DNA from: Bombus terrestris
Lineage: Eukaryota > Arthropoda > Insecta > Hymenoptera > Apidae
DNA: 64,000 nucleotides
Direction: 5' to 3'
Assembly (NCBI RefSeq): GCF_910591885.1
Contig: NC_063276.1
Location: 7,564,001 to 7,628,000 of the forward strand
Shown here: one piece after another, positions 11,481 to 25,029 of the stretch
Layout: each line of letters begins with the position of its first letter
Position numbering within the stretch: the stretch's first letter is position 1
The notes under the pieces: generated by a model
What the model was told of the DNA's origin: nothing
Seen by the model: the letters and a program-made list of their open reading frames with translations, nothing else
Database searches by the model: none
Translations under genes and position numbers: made by a program

Positions 11481-14400
11481 TCCGTCGAACTGGGATAATG
11501 TAACCTTCCACAAAAATATCTTATCGCGTTTTCTCGGTACGACCCGTTTCTCGGTTTCTTTTTTTTATTACGTAGAGTAATTATTTCTTAAAAAAAAGTT
11601 TCTAAAAAAAGCATGGATAACCAAGCAGCAAATTGTTCGAACTGTAGTAACCCACGGTTCACGTACGTTCACCATGCAAACGCATAGAAAGCGATTCTTT
11701 ATTTTCGGACTTTGCATCCTTCGCAATTGTTACCGCGGTCCCGTTTCGCAGAAATAACCGGTTCCGATGGTGCTGAGAAAATGCCGGGGTCATGACCTCC
11801 AGGCTGACTCTGAATGAGCCTCGACTAATGCAGCCCATTAAGAACTCTCGGTTGAAACTCGAGACGTCCACTTCTGTTGCCGTGGAAATCCTGAAATACT
11901 TCTCGAGTTTCGAAAAGTAAATCGAACACATAGACGACAGACAGGCCGGGCAGAGAGACCGGTCTTCGATCGACTGGTCGCAACCGGTTGCTCCCAGGAA
12001 ACGTTCGCGTTAATAAAGGGACGTCGACCAAGCGACGTTTCCTCCACTTTCTTCCTGGCGGTGCTGAATGGCGGATCCACGCGAAGGAATTCTTTTGTTC
12101 CGTCGTTCATTGTCAAGCCTCTCGTTATTATGTAATCCCGAGAGTCGAAACGCGCGCACTTGCGACCGGATCATCGATTCGAGGGAACGCGTATTCACAC
12201 GCGAAAGGAAAGCAGAAAAACGCACCGAGGAAAAAGGAGGTAATTGAGAGCGCACTGCAAAAACCCGTCTGTCGTATCTAACTGTACGCGTCCCCATGCG
12301 ACTTCTGAAACGACGTTTCCCACACGAACTCGGCGGAATAATCGTGTAAAGACCAGTAGTCGACGAACATTGATTTTCTCCCCGTTTCGAACGTTGCTCT
12401 CCTCTACGATGATTTCAAATTCAAAGCATCAAACTGCGTGCTTACTCGAGCAACAACGAGCGGTTTCTCGTCTCCGATGTTGCACGTTTCTTGAAAAAGT
12501 TGTTGGTTTTTGCTCAACGTTTCTCCGAGCGAACATCGCAGGCGCGATAGCCGACAAGTTGACAAATTTTGACTTCACATCGATCAACGACGTTGAACTG
12601 TATCGAATCTTAAAACTGCTCACTGTAAAAACAGGAAACGTGACGTGTCGTGTTTCGTAGTTGTCGTAGTCTTCGTGTATCCCCACATTCCTCGATTCGA
12701 TTTCGTTGTCGCAAGAGTCCCATATTTACCCAACCATTATTTACTCGGTAACGCAGTAAATAACCGTAACGTAGAGGCGTGCGCGTTATTTTCCCGAAAC
12801 ATTCCACGGGGATATATGGGTCATTTCGTATGGACGACGTTGCACATACATCGGCGAACAGCAGGAAGACGAACGGGGAATGAGAAAAAGGGAGAAGCAG
12901 GAGCGCGAAGGCCGCAAGGGAGGACAGACGTGCGAAAGAGAGAGAAGAGCATTATACTCTAGCGCGCGTTCGTGTTACTCGACGTAGCAGGAAACACGTA
13001 CACGGCAACAAATGGTAATAATAAAAGGGGCTCGTTCGTCGGCGATCCATGCCAAGTAACAATGCAGGAAGCGTGTGCGTGAGAGGTTGCACACACTCGT
13101 TCCACTGCTCAGGGAACGAGCTTTTTTTTTCTCATTCGCAGCGAACGCTGACACTCGGGCGAACGCTTAAAGCCGCGGAACAGCTTTAATGCTCGAACTT
13201 TTCTATTCCTTTCCTTTTTATCCGATCGACTTTACGCGTGGTTATTTCTTTTCCACGTCGCTTCGTCATATCTGTTTACCAGATCGATCGATGGCTTCAC
13301 GAGGGAACTAGAATTTCTGTCGCATAAGCAACACGCTCTACTGACACGTTTCCAGAGTCTCGACGATATTGTGTTGTCAAATCTACAGTGGTTGAGCGAT
13401 AGTTCAATACATCGTGGTTTGCGCTTCGACTCCATGCTTGGTATAGGAAACAGAACGATCGAAAGAAACTACGTTTCCTACCGACAAACAATCTTGTCGA
13501 TAGATATGCAAATTTTAGCAGCAACAAGATAATCTAGCTTGTTTATACCTTCATCCTGTAAAGAACAGGATACTCGTTGAATTAAACACGTGTATACTTA
13601 TACAAACGCAGCTCGGTGCAAGACGAGAAAACGCAGACGGCACTCATGCAGAAACTGCTGGTATGTGCGAGGAAGGCGCACACACGCACCGAGGTCACGT
13701 GGCAAACGTTCGGCCATCTTGGAAATAACGATCCTTGCATTAACCCTGCCGCCACACAACGGGAACGCAGTTCGATGATACACGATCCGTAAACCCTGTC
13801 GACTGGTTCCTTCGAAACGTATGGTCGAACAGGTTAAAGATCGAAGGTATAACAGGAACTTGAACGCACTGTTCTATACGATTCCGACAAGTACGTGTGT
13901 AGATCGAGGTGTATCGAGATCGTCGAAGAGAGTGGAAGAAGAGGAGGCGGAGATCGGAGGCGGTGTCGGTTCTTCGAACTCGGTCTGAAATTTTGCGCGT
14001 TGTATTGGTGAGGTCACGGCACGGCCCCATCGAGCCACGATATAACCGAGCATCTAGCTTCTCCCTGCTCACAGTTGTCCAACAAGTTTCGTGAAACTTT
14101 AGTCCCGCGTATCGACTCCCAAGGTCGTGCTCCGACAGATTCCAAGGCTCTGGAATTTCTGACGAGCTCGAAGAACTAAGGACTAAGCGAAGAAAATTAG
14201 AAGCACGTTAACGAGCCGAGTAACTTGGCCACCGCCGATCGATCGGTCCGCGAGAAAACTCGATTCCACGAATTCCGTCGATCTTTCCAATTTATCACTC
14301 GTTCGTGAGAATATGCGCTGCTCCGCGTATCTTCGAAGATATGCGATTTCCACTGTGCAGTCGCGTTCTTCTTTTCGAAACGATGCGATTACGCAAAAAT

Positions 14401-17400
14401 GAAAACGCAACGTTGCTTAAATAATCGAATCCACGCAACCAGTCGTGCGAAAAGATTCTGTAGGTCTCTAAGTTCCCAGTGAAAACGAGTTCCATCGAAA
14501 CGAAAGTCGATCGCACGCGGGTGCAAGCGAACAGAATTTACAAACTTGTTTCAGTGGCGAGGCTATTCGAGGTGATTTTCACTCGGCTCGAAAAGGCGAA
14601 CAACTTATGATTGGAAGCGTGCTAGCCCATCAAACTTGGCGACCGACGTAACTCTCCTCATGCATAAGCGATCGTGCGCTGAAACTTAATACTGGCCGCG
14701 GCAGACGTTTGTCAACTTTGCAATTACCGCCAAGGTTGGGGAAGTTAATCCTACGGGCAGCCGTCCAGAGGCATTGTAATATTTTTTCGCGCGCCACTCG
14801 CGTTAGAACACGTCACTGGCTCTTAACCTCAGCTTATAGAGTATTATAGACCTCTTACTACGTCGATAACGTCCTCTCTGTGTCGCTTGGAAATTGCAGA
14901 ACGAAACTTCTTTTACAACGACACGCTTCTCCGTGTCGCGATACCTTTCCCGTGTTCCAAGTGTTTACGACAGAGGGGTAATCGATCGCTGTAACGTCTA
15001 GACTTTGATTACGTAAAATCTCATTACGAAACGATAACGCAGAATGAATGCGTTACGCGACGCTAGTCGCCGTGAATTCTTCGCGCCTAATTTCTGCAGT
15101 TGATCGGGGACTTGGATCAAAGTATACCAGAACCGTTCGTATCGGGCAAAGTAATTTGCTCCGTGACTCGTAAAATTTCGGAACCAACAATTTTCAAGCG
15201 ATCTATTACGTTTGAAAATGATCCATTGAAAGTAACTACCTGGCTATATAAAAATTCCGAACGGAGAAGTACGAGAGGGAGGAAAAAGAGAGAGAGAGTG
15301 GAAACGTTCACGGACGTTTGCGGAAGCCCCAACGTTAGATATAATCGATAGCCGCCGGTCTGAATACCTACAAAGGGCTTTTGTGCTCGACACACGCGAC
15401 CGAACGAGCATTGGTACGCGTGCGTGCTAACTGTGTCGTATGGGGCAGAACCTCGATCAAGGCCATTTGTCGTTTATTGCAAAGGAATCGAGCCGTTTCC
15501 AATTTACTTATTCCCCTTTTACCGCGCCACCGTCCTATTTCTGTGTCACGCGACCCTTTTTTCACTCGAGTTTCGACTTCCACGGTAAACAGAATGGCTG
15601 ATTGCTTTGGTAAATGCTGGCCGTTAGCTGGCCGCAACCGCCTTTAATTTGTAACATTCTGCACCTACACTGTGTGTACGGTTTCGTTGCCTAACTAGAC
15701 AAACGTACCGGTTAATGTTATTCTCTAGCAACAGTGGCGATCGTAAATTGTTTCATAACCCAGATTGAATATTTAGAAGAGATCTACATAAATCTAGATA
15801 GAATTTTCTATGTACGCGTTGTATACGTTACATTAAATATTCTGAAATTTCATTAGCATCGTAACGAAGCACGACTGTCATCCCGTGCCGAAGATTAATA
15901 AAGATGATCTCATTGAATAATTGCGGTTTATTAACATATCGGATGGCTGACTGTTTTAAATACTTTTCTTATCTCTGCGAGATATATAGTTGCACTAGAT
16001 ATATGCATACATCGGAGCTTCCATGTAGATTTCCAGGTTTGCTGCAAACTTTGTCAATGTACCCAAGATACTCGGTTCTCGTTACGGCGCTAATGAAATT
16101 TCAAAATAGCACACAGTTTCGTACAGCATACGTAATATATTCTGTAAAGGTATGTACAAGGGTTCGAATACTTTCGTAAGTTACTGTACGTAAGAGAAAC
16201 GTGCGAGCAGTTTATCGATCCCGGTTGTCGAGAATTACATGTATCCGATATCCTAAGGGCACGCGTGTGTGCGTGCCTGATATAGCTGAAGCGGCAAGGT
16301 CAACGGTGACACCGACATAAAAATGCCACTGTTGCACATTCTCCCGATAAGCCATCGTACGTGTTCGATGTGTAAAGAGCGTCAATGAAAGGGATGTATT
16401 TTTGGTTTGTTTCCTCCGTATGCTTACGCGATGAACACGTAACTCAATACCCTTTCGTGTAATCCAATATTCCAGAGGATATTTACCCTTGCGAAATTCA
16501 ATTACATGTGTCGTCAACTTCACGGGTTATTAATTAACAACGTAGTCAGCTCGGATTAAAGTATTTCCGTCTCGCGTCGAACACAAGTGTTCCCCCCGTT
16601 GTTTATTCAGCTCGTTGAAAGCAGACGTTCGAAACCGCTGATAGAAATCATAAAAATTCGAGGTCGTTTATGATTCACCGAAGTAACTCTGCTTGGTACC
16701 AATACCATAGAAACAAGCCACCGTTCTAGGAACGTTCGTCATTCCTCCACGATATCTGAATCTTACGCGCGTTCTCCGTTAAATTTCGATGTGTTAAAAG
16801 TGAACTGAAGAATATAAACTTTCGAAATATAAAGTGAGAGGTCTATCTGACCGGATGCGTTTCTCGTATATTTCTCGTTACGATTTCCATGGAGTTAATA
16901 ATAAAGATCGATATTTTATCTCGACGTCCTCGAGGAAGTTCGTAAAGTTTCGAATAGAGAATAAGCCCGACGGTGCTTATGAAAGGACGTCGTGTCACCG
17001 AAAGAATCTTTCTCAGGAAGTTTCGAAAACACGAAAAACGATCGCGGGAACGTGCTCCTGTGGGCACTTGTGCAAATCTCTGTCCTTGAACACGCAGGCA
17101 ACGTGCTCGCGAGCGTGTACGTGCGACCGAGTGACGCGGTGGAAACGCATGCGCGTGCACATGCAAAATGCAGCCAGCTGCCGGGAATGCGGGAGACAGC
17201 AGACACTCGAAACGACCACTAATGTCCCTCTTCAGTCGAGTTACATAAACCAGCAGCACCGAGGCCTACTCTAGCTTCGCCGGGCAACTTGCTACAAAAC
17301 CCGCTTGGAACCTAGCTGCTCCCTACGTCTTTCATTATTCGCCGCCATCGGGGGGAGGTGCTGTTCGTTCTTCCGATTTAAATAGCTCTTGTCTATCTGT

Positions 17401-19099
17401 GAACTAACGCGCATGTATTCGTCATTCGGTCGTTAATTCGCGGATCATTCCAAGCGAGCATAATTGTCGATGCTTCGTTAATTAATACGCGACCTTCGAT
17501 CGAATAGCGCGGTTCGAAGTTAAGCAGTCGATTTGCATGAATTGTTACGCTCGAGCGAACGCTTAATTACTTATCAGATTATTTTCTCGCCGATCGACGA
17601 GCGGTCGATGACGTGGCAGCGTTTTAGCACGGTCGCCATTTGAAATTCATCGTGATCCATTTATTCATGCGTGATACACGTTCTCGAATGGAAGAAACAT
17701 GAGGCTGACTCGCCTGCATCCAACGCATACGGAGGTCAAATGATTTTAGATAGAACATTCGGTCGATTTGTCGCGTGCAAAACGATTCTTCCTTTTTTTT
17801 TTTTCTACCTATACGGAGCCTTGGGTTTACGTAACGTTAAAGGCGCGTAAAGTACGTCGCGCATTTAGCGTTATCTCGAAAGTTTGTTTCGCGAATATGT
17901 ACGTGGCTCGGTGTTGTGGAAAGAGCAAAGACTACGAGACATTAGTCATCCAGGAATAACGAATCTACGCCGGTGTGTCGATTGGAACGCGATGGTGAGC
18001 TCGCGGAACTGCCGCGCGCAACACGATTCGCGACATCGTGCTCTATTGCGGATATTTATTCGCCAAGGTGGCGCAAATTGCGCCCAGGACGGACGTAACG
18101 AGCCGTGTACCGGTACATAATGATAAATTGCCGGGTCGAAGCACGCCGGTCTTGGATAAGAAACTTTCTTTCGCAAGTGCGAGGCGTAAAAACCCGCGCT
18201 ATTAAGAAACCGCTTGACCACTAGGCTGCTGCGGCATTTTTCACGCGGTGTAGCGGCGTCGATAGGCGCGAGAGCTGGCTCGATACCACCGAGAGATACC
18301 GTTCGAAACGAGAATGTAAATAGGCTTGCCGCGTTCGCTTCCGATAAGGGAACGCATCTTATCTTTACGAGCGTCCAACTTGACGATTCGATCTAGCTCG
18401 CGTGACAGCGGATTAACCACAGATAACCGGTATTAGAGAGCCATGGAATCGGAGACATCTACATATATATAGATATATATACAAGGGAAAACAAATTGTC
18501 TCGTATGTATTTGGTTTCCGAGCTGAACCTGTTTCCCGTTTCCTCCAGAATTTGAGAAATATCGCTGATCGTAATGTTACGATATCGTAGATATTTGAAT
18601 GTTGCGTGTCTTAAGAATCATATCTGTGGTATTTAGTAATTTGTCAACCACTTTTAAAAGCCGTGTACGTCTTTGGACGCGACAGATCGTTTTCATTTTC
18701 AATTATGCCGTATTAAAGTTCCCTTCTTGTTCTCGATGGTAAAAGGAAATGAAAATCAGAAAATCAACAAGAATGTATTCATCGTGTTTGTCTGCTGCGA
18801 TCTTCGTACACTAACGACTCGAGGCATGGAATTTCGAAATGACGCGTTACGAGACGGGCAATTAACGGCGAGAGACGAGGCATTGTTACACTTTGGTTTT
18901 CTCGATTCCGAATGGAAGTTCGGGTAGATCGGGTCGCACGATTACCCACGGTATCCACGTAACTCCCACGTTTCTCCGCGTCCCGCGATAAAATCGACTC
19001 GGCCGTCTGAAACGCGCGCGATACACCGCGCGATACATCTTTAAAGCATCGGCCGTGGAAAATAATTTCGCTTTACGTAACCACGCGCATGCCATCGGG
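11481..19099. other. Noncoding DNA, no gene seen
   Basis: AT-leaning sequence with scattered CpG-rich pockets. There is a small near-palindrome, GGCGCAA-A-TTGCGCC, at 18070-18084 and a TA-rich run at about 18468-18481. Open frames of up to about 146 codons overlap on both strands and show no family motifs. Confidence 0.5.
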
Positions 19100-20048
19100 G
19101 AGTAGAAGGAAGGCGGAAACGTGACGCGTAAAATGCAAACGAGATGCGTTCGTTTATGCGTGCGTGGACAGAAGGGAGCAAGTCTCAGCGCTCGGTTTTT
19201 CTCGATGCGCGGAGCAAGGACACTGTAAAAAAATATACAATGGAACGTGCAGCGGTACGTTGGCGCGCAGAATCAAGCCGCCAACTCGACGAAGGAGAGA
19301 GGAGGGCACGATTCCCTTGTTGAACAGCCGTCGTCGAGTAGAGGCGTCCGTTTCGAGGACGTTCGCACGTGTGTAGAAATATTACACGGTCGCCGAGCAA
19401 CGCGCTGCTGCTGCACGGAATTTTGTATAATAAAGCAGGCCAGGTTCCACAAAATGTGGTAAAAAGCGCAAAAAGGAGAGGCAGAAGTTCGGCGTTGCGA
19501 GACCGAACGTCATTTCGCTCGACCGCAAAACAGCGGCAGGCACGGCAGTGCTGCAACACGCGCGAGCACGTGTGCGTGAATGCACGCGGAATATTTTTTG
19601 CGGCAGCCACGGCGCGGCAGGCGGAGAGTAGAGTCGTGCGGAGAGTTGGCCGTGCTCGGTCGGTCGCCTTCGGTCACACACATAGAAAGAGAAACGTTGC
19701 TAGAGTACGCGAGAGAGAGAAACGGCGAGAGAACGAGCTATATAGACGTGGGAAGAGGGGAACGAGAGGAAAAGAAGGGTACCGGGGCTGGGGCTGAAAG
19801 GAGGAGAAACAAGAGAGGTTAGGTGGAACCGTGGGTGTCTCTGGGAAGGGAGAGCCAGAGCGACGTGGCGGCGGTGGCCGGCGCGGCGGTATCGGTCCGA
19901 TGGTAGGGAGAACGTCGCGTCGGGGAAGTATACTGGTGGAGGGCGTGGTGGGGGGCGAGCTTTCCTCGCTGCGGCAGTAGAGTAGCGGCCTTCGACGCGA
20001 TCTGATCTTGGTCCGCGTCGTGTTCTTCTGCGTGTGTCAACTTTTCGA

Positions 20049-20069
20049 GTGTATGTGTGTGTGTGTGTG
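20049..20069. repeat. GT dinucleotide run
   Basis: A GT-rich run with one interrupting A, in the promoter/leader zone. Confidence 0.85.
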
Positions 20070-20674
20070 AGAACGTGATACGCAGACCATTTTCGATCCC
20101 TCGAATTATCACTCTGACACCCTTCTCTGCCACGTTCGCCGCCGAGTTTCGAGTACCGAAGATTCCTCTCGAGCGTCTGTCCGATTCGTACGCGAGTGCG
20201 GGCATTCGACCCGACCATACAGTGACCAGTGTACAGCAAGCTTCTTTTATCCGCCTTATCGTCCCGTGCCAAGGATTAATCGAGCGTATTCGTTCTCACC
20301 GAACGATTGTTCGTTTCCGCCTTCAAACAGGATTTCCCTTTTGGATTATACAGTGAAGTGTCGCGAACCACACGGCGATATGTATCTGGCGATTGAAAGA
20401 GCGGTTGTATTATCGGAGCACTGAAAAGTCAACCCGTTCTTTCGTGCAGTGTGGAAAGGAAATCGTGGCGGTCGTTGGACGAGCGGGCGTCCTCCGCAGA
20501 ATCGCGCCATTGTTTTGCAGGGGTCACGAGAGCCACTGCTCGTGTATCGTGCTGGTTCGCAGGGAAGTGTGACTCGATTTTGATCGCGACTCGCGGTCGT
20601 CTTCTTTCGGCACGTTCGTTCTTCTTATAAAGGCTTTCGTCGCGCTCTCTTTCTCTCGATCTCTCTCGCTCCGC

Positions 20675-20693
20675 GCTCTCTCTCTCTCTCTCT
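20675..20693. repeat. (CT)n run in leader zone
   Basis: About nine CT units. On the other strand this is a GAGA tract, a frequent promoter-proximal element in insects. Confidence 0.85.
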
Positions 20694-21035
20694 GTCTCTC
20701 CGTCTCTCGATTCGCTACGTGGAAGAATCGTCGGGCGCGCTCACGACCAGCAAATCGATCTATCGGTGAAGAGTCGGAGTGCGGTAAAAAGCAAAGTGCA
20801 TCGACTGTCGGTTGGGAAAGTAAGAAAAGAGAAAAGAGAAAAGAGAAGAGAAACGTTTCGCGCGACCATTGTTCGTCGGTCGATCAACGTCTGTTAACAG
20901 CGCTTCGTGACCGTTCGGCAAGCTTCGTAACGGATCGTATTCCGTGGCTTCGTACAGTTCTCTCTCGCGCGACGAGTGATCTCATCGTCGCACGCAGTGC
21001 GCGCCAGGGTGCTGCCGGTGTGTACGAACGAGTCG

Positions 21036-21122
21036 ATGGTGTTTCTTGTTTTTCTCGGTGATTGCTTCGATATCGTTCCCTCGAGCGAGAACCCCGACAC
21101 CGATACAAGCCACACAGTGTGA
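21036..21122 (+). other. Upstream ORF in the leader (28 codons)
   Basis: An ATG at 21036 opens 28 codons starting MVFLVFLGDCF and ends with TGA at 21120-21122. It lies fully upstream of the main start. Its role depends on whether this part of the leader is transcribed and retained. Confidence 0.35.
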
Positions 21123-21136
21123 ATATTCTTCGTTGT

Positions 21137-21175
21137 ATGCGATACAAGAGATATAGTGCGTGCGTGCGCGGTTGA
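21137..21175 (+). other. Upstream ORF in the leader (12 codons)
   Basis: A short frame, MRYKRYSACVRG, ends with TGA. It is the second of three upstream ORFs before the main start at 21504. Translation is not shown. Confidence 0.3.
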
Positions 21176-21405
21176 GTTAACAAAAGCAGTAGAAGAGCGA
21201 TCTTTGGTGACCGCCCAAGTGGCGCGCGCGTGACCAGTAACGAGAACCGCGCCGGTTCAAGGCGACGATAAGGACAACGACGGAGACCAGTGCTAAAAAG
21301 GAAAAGGTTATTCCCTTGCCTTTCGTCGAACGTATCGAGAAGAGCTAGCCTAACAGCAGCTCGTTGTTCTCGATCTCGAGACGGTCTTCCCGGCCGTCCC
21401 GAGAG

Positions 21406-21519
21406 ATGAGCCGCACCGCAACGTTGTGTGCGGCTCGTACGATGAAGAGAAGCACCGTACTGATCATCGAGAACGCAGCGACGACGAAGGTAGAACAAGA
21501 AGCATGCCACCGGTGCTAG
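21406..21519 (+). other. Upstream ORF overlapping the main start codon (37 codons)
   Basis: An ATG at 21406, with G at -3, opens a frame of 37 codons that stops with TAG at 21517-21519, 13 bases past the main ATG at 21504. It begins MSRTATLCAARTMKRST. A ribosome that translates it cannot restart at 21504 by simple forward scanning, so it could reduce main-frame translation, or make it depend on leaky scanning. This assumes the segment is in the mature leader, which is likely given its position but not proven. Confidence 0.5.
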
Positions 21520-21877
21520 GAGGCGCGGCAATGGCGGTCCTTCCGGTAAGCCCGCAGACGGCCACGCAGGGTAACCCGCACCACCATCACAATCATCACG
21601 TACATCAGGGACAAACGCAAGTTTTACTGGCGGCCGCTGGCGCAGCAACGCAGGCTCAGCCGCAGCTGCTCTATCAGCCGTATAATTTGATGCCGGCGGG
21701 CAGCTCGCCCTCCCACCAGACGGCCTTTCAGCATCATCCTCACCAACAACAGCACCAGCCGCAACAGCAACAACAGCAACATCAGCTTCATCATCATCAT
21801 CATCACCATCAACCACCGAGCCAACAGAGCAACTTCCTGCCGGCAGACATTGCTAACGTCGCCACGACGCTTGCACT
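21504..21877 (+). CDS. Coding exon 1: N-terminal His/Gln-rich region
   Basis: The ATG at 21504 is the first in-frame ATG after a TAA at 21351-21353, and has an A at -3. It begins MPPVLGGAAMAVLPVSPQ. The exon encodes 124 complete codons plus two bases. Visible features are a HHHHNHH cluster near residue 30, an aliphatic Ala/Gln stretch (QVLLAAAGAATQAQPQ), the aromatic patch LLYQPYNLMP near residues 57-66, a Gln-rich run and a run of seven His at about residues 100-106, ending NVATTLAL with the next exon. The donor is GTAAGT at 21878. An unspliced transcript would stop at the TAA inside that donor. Homopolymeric His/Gln tracts are common in insect transcription regulators. There is no signal peptide or membrane segment. 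Start and donor are well supported; upstream noncoding exons are unknown. Confidence 0.86.
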
Positions 21878-24800
21878 GTAAGTCAACGTTTCCGTTTGTC
21901 ACCGCCAGTTTTCTTTCGAACAATTCCATTCGTACTTTCGGCTCGCTAGAAAGCAATCGCTCACGGCAAGGATATGTTTAGCTGCGTGCTAAGAAACCGC
22001 GCGAGAATATTTTCAAACGATCGAAAGCGAGGTAAGACAAGTACGTATATACAGGTGTAATCGGCTTCGTTCAGGTTCACTGGCTCCTCTCTCGGTAGAC
22101 CATGGAAAATCGTTGAACCTCCTGGGAACGATCTCTCTCACCTTTCTTTTTCTTTCCTTCTAAAGAACGTTTCCAGTCACTCGACGCATAAAGTTCGCCT
22201 ACCGAGGGATAATGGGAAACTTTGTATTCGAACAAAGTTTCGCGTAAATTACGATCCGCTTTTATTTTATCTACGGGTTTCGCAGAGGAGTTAGGGAAGT
22301 TTCTGATGTTTCGTACGCTGAATATAAATGGTCGGACTGCTTATGGAAACACCGTTATGCCTTTGAAATCTAAAACACCGACGAGCTTCGCGGTTCGCGT
22401 ATCGGACTCTCGGGTACGACGTTAGATCTCGATGAATCGTGCCTTTCAAGAACTATGCAGAGATGAATCGATGAACGGGCCAGAATGTACTCGAGCGTTT
22501 CACGTGATCGCTTTAATCGCTCTGGCCGAGTCAGTCACGTTGCCCGGAACTGGGATTCCCGTTTACGACCATCGTAAACGAGTAAAATTAGAATTTGAAT
22601 GTCGGAAGGGCGAAAATGCGCGTGTCAGACTTTCCGTAATGTAAATTGGAAAGTGACGCGGACAAACGTATATGTAATACGTGTATTAATATGCGAAGGC
22701 CACGTGTGAAAAGCATGACGAGTCATGTTTTCCGTTTTTCACGGGGAAAACAATCTTTATATTCGACGATCGATTCCGCGATACCAAAACTGTTGCTTTA
22801 ATTGCCTACGGCATTGAATTACGTTCAATTTCGCGTTTGAAAAATGGTTCCTAGCTTGTTCGTTCACAAAGTTTCACAGATTCATCGCCTATCTTTGGGG
22901 AACTTGTATATCCGAAGCGAGCGTGTCGTTGTAAATCAAGAAATTAACAAAAATGGACTCGCACGTTCTTCTCGCGTACTTTTCCTTTTCTTCAAGGTCA
23001 CGTCGAGAACACTACAAAATCTATTTCAAGTTTACCAAACAATACCATGTTTATCGTATTTCAACTGGCAATTTGTTATACCGTGGAATATACGTATTCG
23101 CTTTGCCTCTGGCAACGAGCTGTCAGCTGCTTCGGCTCGACGAGATCCCCTGGCGTTTGATAACGGTACATGGATGTTCGATCGAAACACTTGTCGATAA
23201 CCGGATCTCGATTTCCAACAAATCGGCGGATAAGCGAAACGTGGTTGCCATTCGACGATCGAGCTCCGCAGCAAACGAAATATTAGATGTTTGCACAAAC
23301 TGGTTTCTCCTACAATGTCGACGCCGTTGCGTAATGTCCGGCACACGGCGTAAGTCTGATTTGCAATCCACGTTATTCGACGCGCGTCATTGCGCGTAAT
23401 TAATTGGAATTCGTTCCATCGCATCGGTTTGACGTGCGAACGATCTCCTTCGAGATACACTTCTCGATACTGTACCGTATTTGCATAGTCCTACGTTTTA
23501 TTTTTGTCTCGATTACTGTGCGCTGGCTACGCGTTGTTTTGTCAGCTGTACGAGGACGTGAGAACGCCGGCAATCGAACCCGAGAAAGATCGAACTTTTT
23601 CTCAGAACGTCAACAATTTTTAACGAGATTCGCCAATCTTCGATAACTTCTCGGATCTGAATGTAATCAGATTCAAGCTTCGTCTAATTTAACCGACGTG
23701 CAATCAAAGCTTTGAACCTGACGTCGCTTAAAAATTCAACGCTGTGATTTATCGTATTACAAATGTATTCTTATTCAGTACGCTCTTCGGATGAAAATGA
23801 CTAAAATGAAATTCGCAAATTTTCTGATCTCAAAGCTGATAATTACTCGACTACTCGCGTAACCTCGAGGAATAGGCCTCGTGGTAGATAATGAGAGGAT
23901 CGACGACATATCTTTTTCGAATTTCATCTGGTTGGAATTCCATCTAGCGATGTGTATCCAGCACATGATGGCCATTGCACCGTGCAGTTTCCTTGTTGAA
24001 ACCATCGTGGAGATAAATTTTCATGAATTTGCGGACTGTAATTTATTCGAGCGTGTCGTAAGAGAACTCGTTCACGGAGGTTTTTCTAATCGCGGTACGC
24101 GCGGCGTAGTCGTAATCCTCTTGGAAAGAATCTCGATGGTAATCGATCGGAACACGAGGCTCGCTCGATCGACTCAACCCTGAACCGGAACACGGAGAAA
24201 ACGTTTGATGGTCGAGTAGTCGAGTGAAACCGGGACTGGTTCAGCCGGGCACGCTTAATTAGCCAGCCGCCTTTCGTTTTCGAGCCATCGAGTTATTAAG
24301 TTGACGTGGCAAAGCCTTTTTTTTCACGTAGATGAATTTATTGAATTTTCCAGGCTCCCGTGCATAATCCCGGTAGAAATTAAATTAAATAGCTGTCAAA
24401 GCTTTCGTTTATCCACCAGATACCGTACAACGTACTTAATCGAAAAATTCCCTCGAATCAGGGACATCGGATAGCGGTTACAAAAATTCCCTCGTAATAT
24501 TTATATTCCATTTCTAAGCCTTTCAACAACCATTAAACGATATCAAAATCACCAAAAATCGCCATACTTCTCTCCTGTAATTTTTAAACAAACAATAATG
24601 TCTCGGATAGTAGAATTAATCCAATATTAATAACAGAGTCGATTAATCATTAAATCCTATAATTTTTGGAACAACAGAAATTATCGTATTATCTTCTTCC
24701 TCGAAACGGGTTTCTCATCGAGTCCGCCTTTCCATTTCGACGTTCCAAGAAGCACTCGAGCTCTCGTACTCTTGAATCTGTCGGCCAATGGCAGAATAGA

Positions 24801-24882
24801 ATTCGCAGAAACTGAAAGGTGTACGTGTCGAAAAGAATGGCCCGTGGCAAAAACAGAGAGAGGGAGAAAGCCGGAGGGGGGC

Positions 24883-24900
24883 AGAGAGAGAGAGAGAGAG
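24883..24900. repeat. (AG)9 run
   Basis: Nine AG units inside a larger purine-rich stretch (24850-24910), in intron 1. Confidence 0.9.
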
Positions 24901-25029
24901 ACGGCGACGATCGTGTCACGGGTAGAATTTTGTGTTGGCTTCTAAAATGAAGGAATTCCGGTTCCATCTCGCAAGCTACGCGGGCGATTTTTGCAAAGAC
25001 CGTTTGTCCTCGGGCAATACAGACCTAGA

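Larger units (their letters stand above)
19100..21503 (+). promoter_or_regulatory. GC-rich promoter zone and 5' leader of the cofactor-like gene
   Basis: This stretch is visibly richer in G, C and CpG than the DNA on either side and leads directly into the start codon at 21504. It contains GAGA-type runs at about 19690-19830, a GT repeat at 20049 and a (CT)n run at 20675. Possible initiator-like CAGTG words occur near 20219, 20348 and 20448, but I cannot place the transcription start. The last kilobase reads like untranslated leader, with short upstream ORFs at 21036, 21137 and 21406. Long open frames on the minus strand here, such as 20884-21816, are a side effect of the high GC content and the exon 1 repeats. 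Confidence 0.5.

Noticed and set aside
20884..21816. 310-codon open frame on the minus strand
   Set aside because: It lies opposite the GC-rich leader and the His/Gln tracts of exon 1, and its Asp/Ala/Leu/Arg-rich translation is a shadow of those repeats.
23560..23600. Possible minus-strand tRNA T-loop (GGGTTCGATT)
   Set aside because: The bases on either side do not form the 5-bp T stem and no acceptor or anticodon arms could be built.
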